DNA from: Betaproteobacteria bacterium
Lineage (GTDB): Bacteria > Pseudomonadota > Gammaproteobacteria > Burkholderiales > SG8-39
Assembly (NCBI GenBank): GCA_009693435.1
Contig: SHXF01000083.1
Coordinates: 1-18,727, forward strand
Length of the DNA stretch: 18,727 bases
Direction of reading: 5' to 3'
Below are positions 7,128 through 13,964 of this stretch, one piece after another; the stretch's first letter is position 1; every line of letters begins with the position of its first letter. The position numbers and the translations under genes are program-made. The notes beneath the pieces are model-generated. The model was not told the origin of the DNA and did no database searches. It worked only from the letters and a program-made list of their open reading frames with translations.

Positions 7128-7656
7128 ATGGAGATGCCTGTACGAGAGATTGTGTTTGGCCGAATAATTCTCGCCGCCGCGCTTGCGTTTGCGGTAACTG
7201 CCCGTGCCCAGGACTATCCCGGCAAGCCGATCAAGACCATCGTTCCGGTCTCGCCCGGCGGCACGATTGACCGTTAGGCGCGCGTCCTCGCCGATACGCT
7301 CAGGGAAAGTGGGGCCAGCCCGCGGTCGTCGATAGCCGTACGGGGGCCGCCGGTATCATCCGTTCGGAGGCGGCATCCTCTGCCGCGCGACCTCCCTGCC
7401 TTGTCCGGAGTTTTGCCAGGTTTCGTCTCCGCTGAATTTTGGGGTATGGCCGCGCCGGCGGCCACGCCATCTGCAATCGCCGACAAGCTTTCCAATGCGA
7501 TTGCGAAGGCACCGAAGCAGCCCGACGTAGCGCGACGGCTGCCTGGCATGAACGTCGGGGCGATGGCAGCACGCCGGCAGATATGGCGCTGCTCATGAGG
7601 CAGGCGGGCGAGCGCTGGGGCGCCGTGATTTGCGCAGCCGGCACGGTCGTGGTACA
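7128..7656 (+). pseudogene. Decayed TTT-family substrate-binding protein
   Basis: The N-terminus is well preserved: a signal peptide (REIVFGRIILAAALAFAVTARAQ), then DYPGKPIKTIVPVSPGG, the family's mature start. An in-frame TAG at 7275-7277 interrupts it. A frameshift follows in the stretch that would read GQPAVVDSRTGAAGIIRSEAA. The middle of the gene is deleted, and from about 7401 the C-terminal lobe appears as PGFVSAEFWGMAAPAATPSA and IADKLSNAIAKAPKQPDVARRL. It then shifts frame again into RQAGERWGAVICAAG. The end is approximate. A stop, at least two frameshifts and a deletion of roughly 150 codons make it non-functional. Confidence 0.8.
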
Positions 7657-7664
7657 GACCGATC

Positions 7665-7807
7665 TCAATCCGGCGTATCCGGATCGAACCTGGGCGGGCG
7701 CTTTTCCTTCAGGCTGGCGAGCCCTCCTGCACCTCCGGCCCGGTGAAGCCGGGAAACTCCAGCACCGGCGATGCGTCGATTGTGCTTTCCGGCTTGTCCT
7801 GTGCCAT
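7665..7807 (-). pseudogene. Short frameshifted remnant, possibly a crotonase-type tail
   Basis: From an ATG at 7807 the minus strand reads MAQDKPESTIDASPVLEF and closes at 7709. The adjacent frame gives GGLASLKEKRPPRFDPDTPD and ends at 7665. The second piece resembles the C-terminal tail of enoyl-CoA hydratase/isomerase proteins (EG-x-x-A-x-x-EKR-x-P-x-F). This is a weak match over about 15 residues. If correct, the enzyme's whole core has been lost. It could also be chance open sequence. Confidence 0.25.
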
Positions 7808-7931
7808 GATCCGTTCTCATGTTCACTGCGTAGATATATTGTATCCAACTGTCATTCCAGTCAGGCCGCAGGACGGGCCTGTGTTCACCGGGCGGTCCCG
7901 GTTGGCGCACATCGAGCAGAATTCACCACAC

Positions 7932-8921
7932 ATGTCACCTGAGAATCGCAACCCGGACACGCTCGCGACACTGGCGTTCATTGCAATCGCAGTTGCGTGG
8001 CCGCAGTGGGCCCCTGCCCAAACCTACCCGAACAAGCCAATACGGCTGGTCGTGCCGTTCACTCCCGGCGGAAGCAACGACATCATTGCCCGCATCCTGG
8101 GGCAGAAAATGAGCGAAAGCCTGAACCAGCCGGTGATCATCGACAATCGTCCCGGCGCCGCTGGGACGATAGGGGTCGATTCGGTCGTGAAATCCGCGCC
8201 CGACGGTTACACCTTGATCATCGGCTCGCTGGGCCCCATTGCCATCCACGTGAGCGCGTATCCCCGGCGCGCATTCGACCCAGTGAAAAATCTCGCTCCG
8301 ATCACGCAAATCGCCACCGGCCCGCTGGTGGTGGCGGTCAATTCCTCGCTTCCGGTCAGATCCGTGAAGGAGTTGATCGAGTACGCGAGGCCCAGGCCGG
8401 GCCAGCTCAATTTCAGCTCGACGGGCAAGGGCAGCACGCTGCATTTGAGCGTGGAGCTGTTGAAGCTGATTGCGAAGATCGATCTGGTTCACGTACCGTA
8501 CAAGGGCGGCGGCCAGGCGGTCAACGCCCTGGTTGCGAACGAAGTACAGGTCCACCTCAATGACATGGCGCCATTGATGCCTTTCGTCAAATCGGGGGCA
8601 GTGCGCGCGCTCGCGGTCACGAGCGGCCAGCGCTCCTCGCTGGTTCCCGATCTGCCAACGATTGCGGAGTCCGGTGTTTCCGGATATGACGCAACCTCCT
8701 GGTACGGTATTTTCGGCCCCGGGGAACTGCCGCGGGACATCGTGACGAAGCTCAATGCCGAGATCGCGAAGCTCCTTCGCAGCCCGGATATCAAGGAACG
8801 CTTCAACGGGCTCGGCATCGAACCAGTCAGCAGCTCACCCGAAGAATTCGCGAAATATATCCGCGCCGAAATCGACAAGTGGGCGATCGTCGTGAAGGCG
8901 TCCGGCGCCGAGGCGGAATAA
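7932..8921 (+). CDS. TTT-family (Bug) periplasmic substrate-binding protein, copy B
   Basis: A 329-residue receptor with the same architecture as copy A: signal peptide ending near WAPAQ, mature start TYPNKPIRLVVPFTPGGSND, GQ/NQPVIIDNRPGAAG, VHVPYKGGG, and the identical C-terminus WAIVVKASGAEAE. The ATG at 7932 is chosen because it aligns with copy A's start; the open frame extends 63 codons further upstream without a signal-like sequence. One extra residue (SGVSGYD against SVPGYD) accounts for the length difference. The signal peptide differs most and the last 64 residues are almost identical. It is convergent with the hydroxyacid dehydrogenase, separated by a hairpin. No membrane partner genes are nearby. 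Confidence 0.93.
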   Translation: MSPENRNPDTLATLAFIAIAVAWPQWAPAQTYPNKPIRLVVPFTPGGSNDIIARILGQKMSESLNQPVIIDNRPGAAGTIGVDSVVKSAPDGYTLIIGSLGPIAIHVSAYPRRAFDPVKNLAPITQIATGPLVVAVNSSLPVRSVKELIEYARPRPGQLNFSSTGKGSTLHLSVELLKLIAKIDLVHVPYKGGGQAVNALVANEVQVHLNDMAPLMPFVKSGAVRALAVTSGQRSSLVPDLPTIAESGVSGYDATSWYGIFGPGELPRDIVTKLNAEIAKLLRSPDIKERFNGLGIEPVSSSPEEFAKYIRAEIDKWAIVVKASGAEAE

Positions 8922-8923
8922 GC

Positions 8924-8949
8924 ACGGGACCCGCTGGTCCGGGTCCCGT
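8924..8949. terminator. Hairpin between convergent receptor and dehydrogenase genes
   Basis: This is the same perfect 10-bp stem and 6-nt loop as at 5190-5215, here lying between two convergent stop codons (8919-8921 and 8961-8963). Its position suits a bidirectional transcription end, though neither side has a clear T-run. Confidence 0.55.
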
Positions 8950-8960
8950 CTGAACTCCAA

Positions 8961-10031
8961 TCACACGGCCGGCTTGCCGCCGAAGCGCTCCCGCCAGTGC
9001 GGCAGCACTTCCGTGTTGAAGACGTTGTCTGGCACTTCGCCCTTGAGCACCTGCAGCACCGAGCGCATGGCCCACTTCATGCCGGGGTACAGGCCGCTCT
9101 TCAGGTTCGAGGACACCATGTGCGGCGAGAGCAGTACCTTGTCGCCCAGGCGCAGCAGGGGAGAGTCCTTGGCCAGTGGCTCATCGTCGAACACGTCGCT
9201 GGCCGCCGCCGCAATCCGGCCTTCGGCCAGCGCCGCCGCAAACGCCACCTCGTCCACTGCCTGGCCGCGGGAGGTGTTGATGAACACGGCCGAGGGTTTC
9301 ATCATCGCGAATTCCTTCGCGCCGAAGTAATGGCGCGTCTCCTTCGTCAAGGTCACGTGCATCGTGACCACGTCGGATTCCTTCAGCAGGGTCGGCAGGT
9401 CGACCCGCTCGCAGTTGTGTATATAGAAGCGGGCCGGCTCGACATAGGGGTCGCAGGCCAAGAGCCGCACACGCCAGGGCGCGAGCAGGTCGGCAAGCCG
9501 GCGGCCGATGCGACCGAGCCCGATGATGCCTATCGTGATGCCAGGATAGCCGTCGCTCCCGCGCCGTCCGAGGTAGACGCCCTGCAGCTCGGGGCTGCGC
9601 CAGAGGCCGGCCTTCATGGCTTCGTCGCGCTCGCGCACTTTCTTCAGGATCGCCAGCATCATCGCCATCGTGCCTTCGGCAACGCCGCCCCAGTTCGATT
9701 CGGTCGGGCCGTGGGTCACCATGATGCCCAGATCCGTGGCCGCATCGACGTCGATGTCGTCGACGCCGACCGTGAACTTGGCGATGATGCGCAAGTTGGC
9801 GCCGGCGCTCTGCATGATCTTGCGCGTGATCGGGCTGGATCGGATCGAGGTTCCCATCAGCGCAACGGCGCCCTCGCCGAGCTTGCACATCTCGCCCTCG
9901 TTGTTGCCCTGGGGCGTATGCCAGGATGCCTCGCCGAACACCAGGCCGCAGCCTGCGGCCTCCAGCGGGGCATGGCATTCGCCGAATTCGTCGATCGGTG
10001 CGAAGACGAAGATCTTTTTTTGTTGCGGCAT
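8961..10031 (-). CDS. D-isomer-specific 2-hydroxyacid dehydrogenase
   Basis: A 356-residue NAD(P)-dependent oxidoreductase interconverting 2-hydroxy and 2-keto acids (phosphoglycerate dehydrogenase-like). The dinucleotide motif is GIIGLGRIGRRLADLL (about 168-183), with Asp194 in ACDPYVEP at the end of beta-2 indicating NAD preference. The catalytic triad is visible as Arg255 in INTSRGQAVDE, Glu284 in FDDEPL and His304 in LSPHM. The N-terminal substrate domain carries KFTVGVDDIDVDAA. The ATG at 10031 has AGGAGAGG about 8 nt upstream. Its last ~46 codons are also present as a fragment at 5227-5364. The gene reads toward the Bug receptor copy B, suggesting that a hydroxy- or ketoacid is involved (inference). 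Confidence 0.92.
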   Translation of the reverse strand: MPQQKKIFVFAPIDEFGECHAPLEAAGCGLVFGEASWHTPQGNNEGEMCKLGEGAVALMGTSIRSSPITRKIMQSAGANLRIIAKFTVGVDDIDVDAATDLGIMVTHGPTESNWGGVAEGTMAMMLAILKKVRERDEAMKAGLWRSPELQGVYLGRRGSDGYPGITIGIIGLGRIGRRLADLLAPWRVRLLACDPYVEPARFYIHNCERVDLPTLLKESDVVTMHVTLTKETRHYFGAKEFAMMKPSAVFINTSRGQAVDEVAFAAALAEGRIAAAASDVFDDEPLAKDSPLLRLGDKVLLSPHMVSSNLKSGLYPGMKWAMRSVLQVLKGEVPDNVFNTEVLPHWRERFGGKPAV

Positions 10032-10453
10032 GGTTGGTCCTCTCCTCTAAGTTTGAGTCGCGTGATGGCAAAGCACGTGGAGATTGAGCGACGCGGCATC
10101 GAAATTCTCCTTATTGAAGCGAAAAATTTCGAACGTCTTGCTGCTTGGTACGGCGGCAGACTATCACAACTCCAATTGCCGCTGACCCGGTCTCCGCAAA
10201 GCCCTTGGCACGCTTTTGAATTCAGCTGGCGTTTGGCCGCCGGAAAGAGCGACGCCCGGAAATAAAGCAGTTTGACGAGAGTCTGACTCTGGTGTTATCT
10301 GTGCATCACCTCACGAGACCGTGGGCGCGGCGGTCAAAGACCCCTGGAAGGCAATGCAGAAAAATGAAATGAGAACGCCCGCGCGGCGGGACCTTGTCGC
10401 GCGCGGTTGAAACGCGCAGCTCGCTGAACGCTGACACTATTCGCAGACCCGCG
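10032..10453. other. Intergenic region upstream of the dehydrogenase
   Basis: No convincing gene was found in these 422 bp. On the minus strand there is a possible extended -10 (TG-n-GATAGT, 10160-10168). A strong Shine-Dalgarno AAGGAGAA lies ahead of an ATG at 10099, which would give a short open frame overlapping the dehydrogenase start. Downstream of the receptor gene ending at 10454, a GC-rich inverted repeat (CCGCGCG 10379-10385 and CGCGCGG 10400-10406) may help end transcription of the minus-strand operon. A TTGACG at 10272 with a weak -10 has no gene after it. Confidence 0.4.
10379..10406 (-). terminator. Possible terminator hairpin of the minus-strand operon
   Basis: Seven-bp GC arms (10379-10385 and 10400-10406) enclose a 14-nt loop. 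Downstream in the minus direction the sequence is T-rich (TTCATTTTT), but the T-run begins more than 10 nt after the stem, so this is not a canonical terminator. Confidence 0.28.
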
Positions 10454-11422
10454 TCACTCGGGCTTGACGCCTGCCGCCTGCGTTATCTTCCCCCAGAGGG
10501 CGGAATCCGCGAGGAGGAACTCGCTTGCCGCCTCTACCGTTCCACCTTCGGCGCGGTTGCCGAACGTAGCCATCCATCGCGCGACCTCCGGGTCTTTCAG
10601 AATGCGATCCATGTCGCCGTTCGTCCGCTGGATGATGTCCGCTGGCGTTCCCGCGGGGGCCACGAACATTACCCATGCGTAGACGCCGAAGCCAGGCGAA
10701 GATTCGCCGATCGCAGGAACATCCGGAAGACTCGCGTCGCGCATGGGCGTGACGACCGCGATCGGGCGTACATCTCCACGCCTGATGAACGGCAGTGACA
10801 CGATAATAGATGCCACCGACATGTCAGTTCTCCCCGCGACGGTGTCCTGCAGCGCCTGGGCCGGGCTGTTATAGGGGATCTGGAGCAGTTTCGTCCCCAG
10901 GCTCTGATTCACATAGACAAGTATGGTCCCGGCCACCGGGCCTTCGGTCGCGACCGAAAGCGTGCCCGGCTGACTCCTGTCGAACGCCACCACGTCGGCG
11001 AGCGTCCTGATCGGCGCATTGGGATGCGCGATCACCGCGAGTCCCCCGGTTGCAATCAGCACCATCGGCGTGAAATCCTTGATCGGATCGTAAGGAAGGG
11101 CTTTGATCGTGTATCGATTGACAGAAAACGAGGATGAGGTCGCGAGAAGAAAAGTGTACCCGTCAGGAGCCGCACGCACCCCGGCTTGAGCGCCGATTAC
11201 GCCGTTTGCGCCGGGGCGGTTGTCGACGATCACCGACTGCCCGATTGCTCGCGAAAGCCGCTCACCAAGATAGCGCGTAAGTGTGTCCGGCCCCGACCTC
11301 GCGGCCGATGAAACGATGATTCTGACCGGCCTGGCGGGCCACACCTGCGACAGCGCCTGTGGGACGCCGCCGGCGCAGAGTATCCAAGTCAACGCAAGCA
11401 GCCAGTTTTTCCCGATCTTCAC
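10454..11422 (-). CDS. TTT-family (Bug) periplasmic substrate-binding protein
   Basis: A 322-residue receptor and the last gene of the minus-strand operon. It has a signal peptide KIGKNWLLALTWILCAGGVPQALSQ. The mature start WPARPVRIIVSSAARSGPD is unusual, because the common PFxPGG loop is replaced by SSAARSG. Then come GQSVIVDNRPGANG, APDGYTFLLAT, LQIPYNSPAQALQD (usual PYKGG loop altered) and a C-terminus WGKITQAAGVKPE. The GTG start at 11422 has AGGAGAGG just ahead of it and places the signal peptide at the N-terminus; the longer open frame overlaps the preceding gene. It follows the decarboxylase-like gene by 8 bp. The altered ligand loops suggest a different ligand from the 4201 and 7932 receptors. 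Confidence 0.9.
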   Translation of the reverse strand: MKIGKNWLLALTWILCAGGVPQALSQVWPARPVRIIVSSAARSGPDTLTRYLGERLSRAIGQSVIVDNRPGANGVIGAQAGVRAAPDGYTFLLATSSSFSVNRYTIKALPYDPIKDFTPMVLIATGGLAVIAHPNAPIRTLADVVAFDRSQPGTLSVATEGPVAGTILVYVNQSLGTKLLQIPYNSPAQALQDTVAGRTDMSVASIIVSLPFIRRGDVRPIAVVTPMRDASLPDVPAIGESSPGFGVYAWVMFVAPAGTPADIIQRTNGDMDRILKDPEVARWMATFGNRAEGGTVEAASEFLLADSALWGKITQAAGVKPE

Positions 11423-11430
11423 TTCCTCTC

Positions 11431-12414
11431 CTATGTCTCGAGAAATTCCGGTGGGAACAGGTCCTCCGGCGCCAGCCGCCGCTCGGACAGGCCCTGCTCG
11501 AAGTGGTAGCCGAGAAACGTGTCGAGGACGTGACGATTGGCGCGAAAGCCGTAGGGCCACCAGTCGGGGCCCATGGTGCGCTTGGCCTCCTCGATGCTTT
11601 CGATCATCCAGGGCAGCATGGTTCGCAGCGCATCGGTATCGTAAAGCGCCTCTTCGGCAAGGCGCTTGGCATCGCCGAACGCGCGAAACAGCGATCCGGC
11701 GAGCCAGGGATGGCGCTCATGGATTTCAAGCTGAATCACGATCGTATGCATGATCGGAAAAATACGCGTGCGGCCGTAGTAAGCGCGCTCGATCTTGCCA
11801 AAATCGGGAAACAGGCGGCGAATCGTGCCCGCGCCCTCGGAAAATGCGGTCGGCATCTTCGCCGTGTACAAGGCCGCCAGATCGCCGCGCACCAGCATCG
11901 CCGCGAGGCTTTCGCCTGCAGGCGCATCCGAAATATCCACCCGCCGGTACAGCTTCACCGAGGGCATGTTCATGGGCTCGGGCGTATCCAAGCCCCCGGT
12001 GACGTAGCGCACCGAATCCGGCGCAACACCGAACTCCGCGGACAACAGGCCGCGTATCCACACCGCCGCCGTCATGCGGTAGCTGGGCAAACCGACGCGC
12101 TTGCCGGCGATGTCGCGCGGCGACACCACCCCCCCGCCGCGGAGACGTAGATCGACGCGTGGCGAAATATCCGCGACGGGAAGACCGGAATCGCTACGAA
12201 CGGCGACTGAGCGGCCGCGGCCAGCCCGGCAAAAGCGGAGAGCGACATTTCCGAGGCGTCGAATGCCTTCCGGCTCAGCATGCTTGAAAAGGTGTGCTCA
12301 GGCGAGCGAGACAATGAAGTTCAGCCCCACGCCATCGGGCTTTACCGTGCCGTCGATGAGTGCACGGGGCCGATCGTAGTCCCAGCAGGCAAGGGTCAGC
12401 GACAGGCGGGTCAT
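11431..12414 (-). pseudogene. 4,5-dihydroxyphthalate decarboxylase-like protein, two frameshifts
   Basis: Joining three frames gives one protein of about 327 residues, normal for this family (related to NMT1/ABC-type substrate-binding folds). The first piece is MTRLSLTLACWDYDRPRALIDGTVKPDGVGLNF from ATG 12414. The second is PEHTFSSMLSRKAFDASEMSLSAF through VFPSRIFRHASIYVSAAGG. The third is VVSPRDIAGKRVGLPSYRMTAAVWIRGLLSAEFGV through LFPDFGKIERAYY, FPIMHTIVI and the end FPPEFLET. The breaks are near 12299-12306 and in a run of seven C at 12129-12135 (seven G in the coding strand, where eight would restore the frame). All other conserved blocks are intact, so either recent inactivation or sequencing indels are possible. 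It is spaced 10 bp after the GNAT gene and 8 bp before the receptor gene. Confidence 0.8.
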
Positions 12415-12424
12415 GGCCCTCCAC

Positions 12425-12874
12425 TCAAAACTGCTTGCGGTAGACGACAAAGCCCGAGCGCTCGGCGAGCTTGTCATAGAGCTTCATCGCCGTATGATTG
12501 GTTTGGTGTGTCTGCCAGTACACGCGAACGGACCCGGCGGTCCTCGCCCGCTCATATACCGACTCGATGAGCGCACGGCCGACCCCCTGCCCTCGCGCTG
12601 CCTCGACTGTGAACAGGTCTTGCAGATAACAGGTCGGCGCTATCATCGTGGTGCTTCGATGAAAAAGATAGTGCGCCAGGCCCAGAAGCCGGCCGTCCCT
12701 CTCCGCGACCAGCGCATTAACCGGTTCGTGAGCATCAAAGAATCGCGACCAGGTCAAGCGCGTAATCTCAGACGCAAGCGTGCGCTTGTAGAAGGTGTTG
12801 TAACCCTTCCAAAGCGGTTCCCACCGGGCAAGATCGGCGGGAACGGCGGAACGAACTATCAAAGGATGCGGCAT
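12425..12874 (-). CDS. GNAT family N-acetyltransferase
   Basis: A 149-residue GNAT protein, complete. It begins MPHPLIVRSAVPADLARWEPLW, continues with ALVAERDGRLLGLAHYLFH, then QDLFTVEAARGQGVGRALIESVYERARTAG, which holds the acetyl-CoA pyrophosphate loop (R-G-Q-G-V-G-R). The C-terminal part is YWQTHQTNHTAMKLYDKLAERSGFVVYRKQF, typical of the subgroup with N-x-x-A-x-x-L-Y-x-x-x-x. The ATG at 12874 is preferred over 12901 for GGAAG 7-8 nt upstream and because the family starts near this point. It is the middle gene of the minus-strand operon, starting 36 bp after a tandem-repeat spacer. It would transfer an acetyl group to an amine; the acceptor is unknown. Confidence 0.88.
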   Translation of the reverse strand: MPHPLIVRSAVPADLARWEPLWKGYNTFYKRTLASEITRLTWSRFFDAHEPVNALVAERDGRLLGLAHYLFHRSTTMIAPTCYLQDLFTVEAARGQGVGRALIESVYERARTAGSVRVYWQTHQTNHTAMKLYDKLAERSGFVVYRKQF

Positions 12875-12909
12875 CGTGGCTTCCGGAAAAAATTGGCGCA
12901 ACGAGCGAT

Positions 12910-12976
12910 AATCGACGCATTAATCGACGCATTAGTCGACGCATTAGTCGACGCATTAGTCGACGCATTAGTCGAT
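12910..12976. repeat. 12-bp tandem repeat, five full copies plus a partial copy
   Basis: Units of 12 bp run AATCGACGCATT, AATCGACGCATT, then AGTCGACGCATT three times, and a partial AGTCGA. The array lies between the Bug receptor gene and the GNAT gene in the minus-strand operon. It overlaps the receptor's stop: the TAA at 12968-12970 is inside the first repeat unit in the direction of transcription. Each later unit carries another TAA, and most contain the palindrome GTCGAC. The array ends 35 bp before the GNAT start. Confidence 0.95.
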
Positions 12977-13948
12977 CTTGATATCCGAGTCTTTCGCGAT
13001 CTTTCCATAGCGCGCCATTTCCTGCCGCCAAAGCTGCTCCATCGCCTCGGGTGTCGAGCCCACACCCTCGGTATCGGCGTCCAGTTCCTTCATCCTCCTC
13101 ACCGTGTCCGGGTGCTTCATCGCTTTCGCGGTCTCGGCGGCCAGCAGGTCGATGATCGCCTTCGGCGTCCTCACCGGGGCGAAAATGGCCGTCCAGACCG
13201 AGAGATCGAAGTCGGGAACGCCGCTCTCCGCTGCGGTAGGCACGCCAGGCAGGGTGATCGAGCGCGTCTTGCTCGTGACCGCCAGCGCGCGCACCCTGCC
13301 CGCGGCAATGTTTTTCGCCTGCTGGCCGACGCTGTCCATCAGCATCGTCACTCTTCCGGCGAACAGGTCGGCGTTGACCGCCGCAAGGCCCTTGTAGGGG
13401 ATGTGCAGCATGTCCACCCGGGCGAGCGAGGTGAACAGCGCGGTGGCGATGTGGACGAATGTGCCGATACCCGAGGAGCCATAGGTATATCTGCCCGGAT
13501 TCGATCGGAGCAAAGCGATGAATTCCTTCAGATTCGCGGCCGGGGTATCGGGACTGACCACGATCATCATCGGGAATTGCGCCACCTGGGTAACGCGCGC
13601 GAAATCGTTTCCCGGGTCGTATTTCAGATTCGCAAGGACCACCGCGTTGACCACCGCCGAAGTCGAGAAGAAAAGAAGCGTGTAACCGTCAGGCGCCGCT
13701 TGCGCCACTGCGGCCGAGCCTATCGTGCCTCCGCCCCCGGCCCGGTTCTCCACCACGACCGGCTGGCCCAACTGCTCCGAAAGCCTCAGCGCGGTGATGC
13801 GCGCCCCGAGGTCCACGCCGCCGCCGGCGGTGAGCGGCACGATCAGCCGGATCGGCCGGGAGGGATAGCCGCTCTGCGCGATCGCAGCGGACGTAACTGC
13901 GCAGAGCACCAACTCACCCAGCAGGCGGAAAAACCCGGTTGCATTCAT
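12968..13948 (-). CDS. TTT-family (Bug) periplasmic substrate-binding protein
   Basis: A 326-residue receptor, intact. It starts MNATGFFRLLGELVLCAVTSAAIAQ (signal peptide) followed by SGYPSRPIRLIVPLTAGGGVD, GQPVVVENRAGGGGTIG, APDGYTLLFFST, YDPGNDFARVTQVA, LHIPYKGLAAVNADLFAG and a C-terminus ending KDSDIKID. CAGGATAG ahead of the ATG at 13948 serves as ribosome-binding site. It is the second gene of the minus-strand operon, 16 bp after the alpha/beta hydrolase's natural stop. The stop codon falls in the first unit of a 12-bp tandem repeat, so the last two residues (Ile-Asp) may derive from the repeat. The operon context suggests uptake of the substrate handled by the linked hydrolase and decarboxylase-like protein (inference). 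Confidence 0.92.
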   Translation of the reverse strand: MNATGFFRLLGELVLCAVTSAAIAQSGYPSRPIRLIVPLTAGGGVDLGARITALRLSEQLGQPVVVENRAGGGGTIGSAAVAQAAPDGYTLLFFSTSAVVNAVVLANLKYDPGNDFARVTQVAQFPMMIVVSPDTPAANLKEFIALLRSNPGRYTYGSSGIGTFVHIATALFTSLARVDMLHIPYKGLAAVNADLFAGRVTMLMDSVGQQAKNIAAGRVRALAVTSKTRSITLPGVPTAAESGVPDFDLSVWTAIFAPVRTPKAIIDLLAAETAKAMKHPDTVRRMKELDADTEGVGSTPEAMEQLWRQEMARYGKIAKDSDIKID

Positions 13949-13964
13949 TTTCTATCCTGATTTT

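Larger units (their letters stand above)
7875..9098. repeat. Segmental duplication, copy B
   Basis: This block matches 4144-5364. It continues into a full-length dehydrogenase gene at its right end, whereas copy A stops there abruptly, so copy B is the likelier ancestral arrangement. From about 8704 to 9000 only a handful of substitutions separate the copies. Confidence 0.9.

Noticed and set aside
8997..10265. Long plus-strand open frame of 422 codons
   Set aside because: It is antisense to the D-2-hydroxyacid dehydrogenase, whose motifs are all intact on the other strand. No recognisable domain or start signal was seen.
10272..10301. TTGACG with a weak extended -10 on the plus strand
   Set aside because: No plus-strand gene follows before the minus-strand operon, so there is nothing for it to drive.
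10355..10411. Small plus-strand ORF (MQKNEMRTPARR..., 18 codons) after GGAAGG
   Set aside because: No homology or downstream context was recognised and it overlaps the candidate terminator hairpin. It is probably chance.
12910..12976. CRISPR array
   Set aside because: The 12-bp units are directly adjacent with no spacers and no cas genes are present. It is a simple tandem repeat.
12413..13960. Long plus-strand open frame of 515 codons
   Set aside because: It is antisense to the receptor and GNAT genes, has arginine/histidine-rich composition without any domain, and arises from GC-rich codon bias and the 12-bp array.
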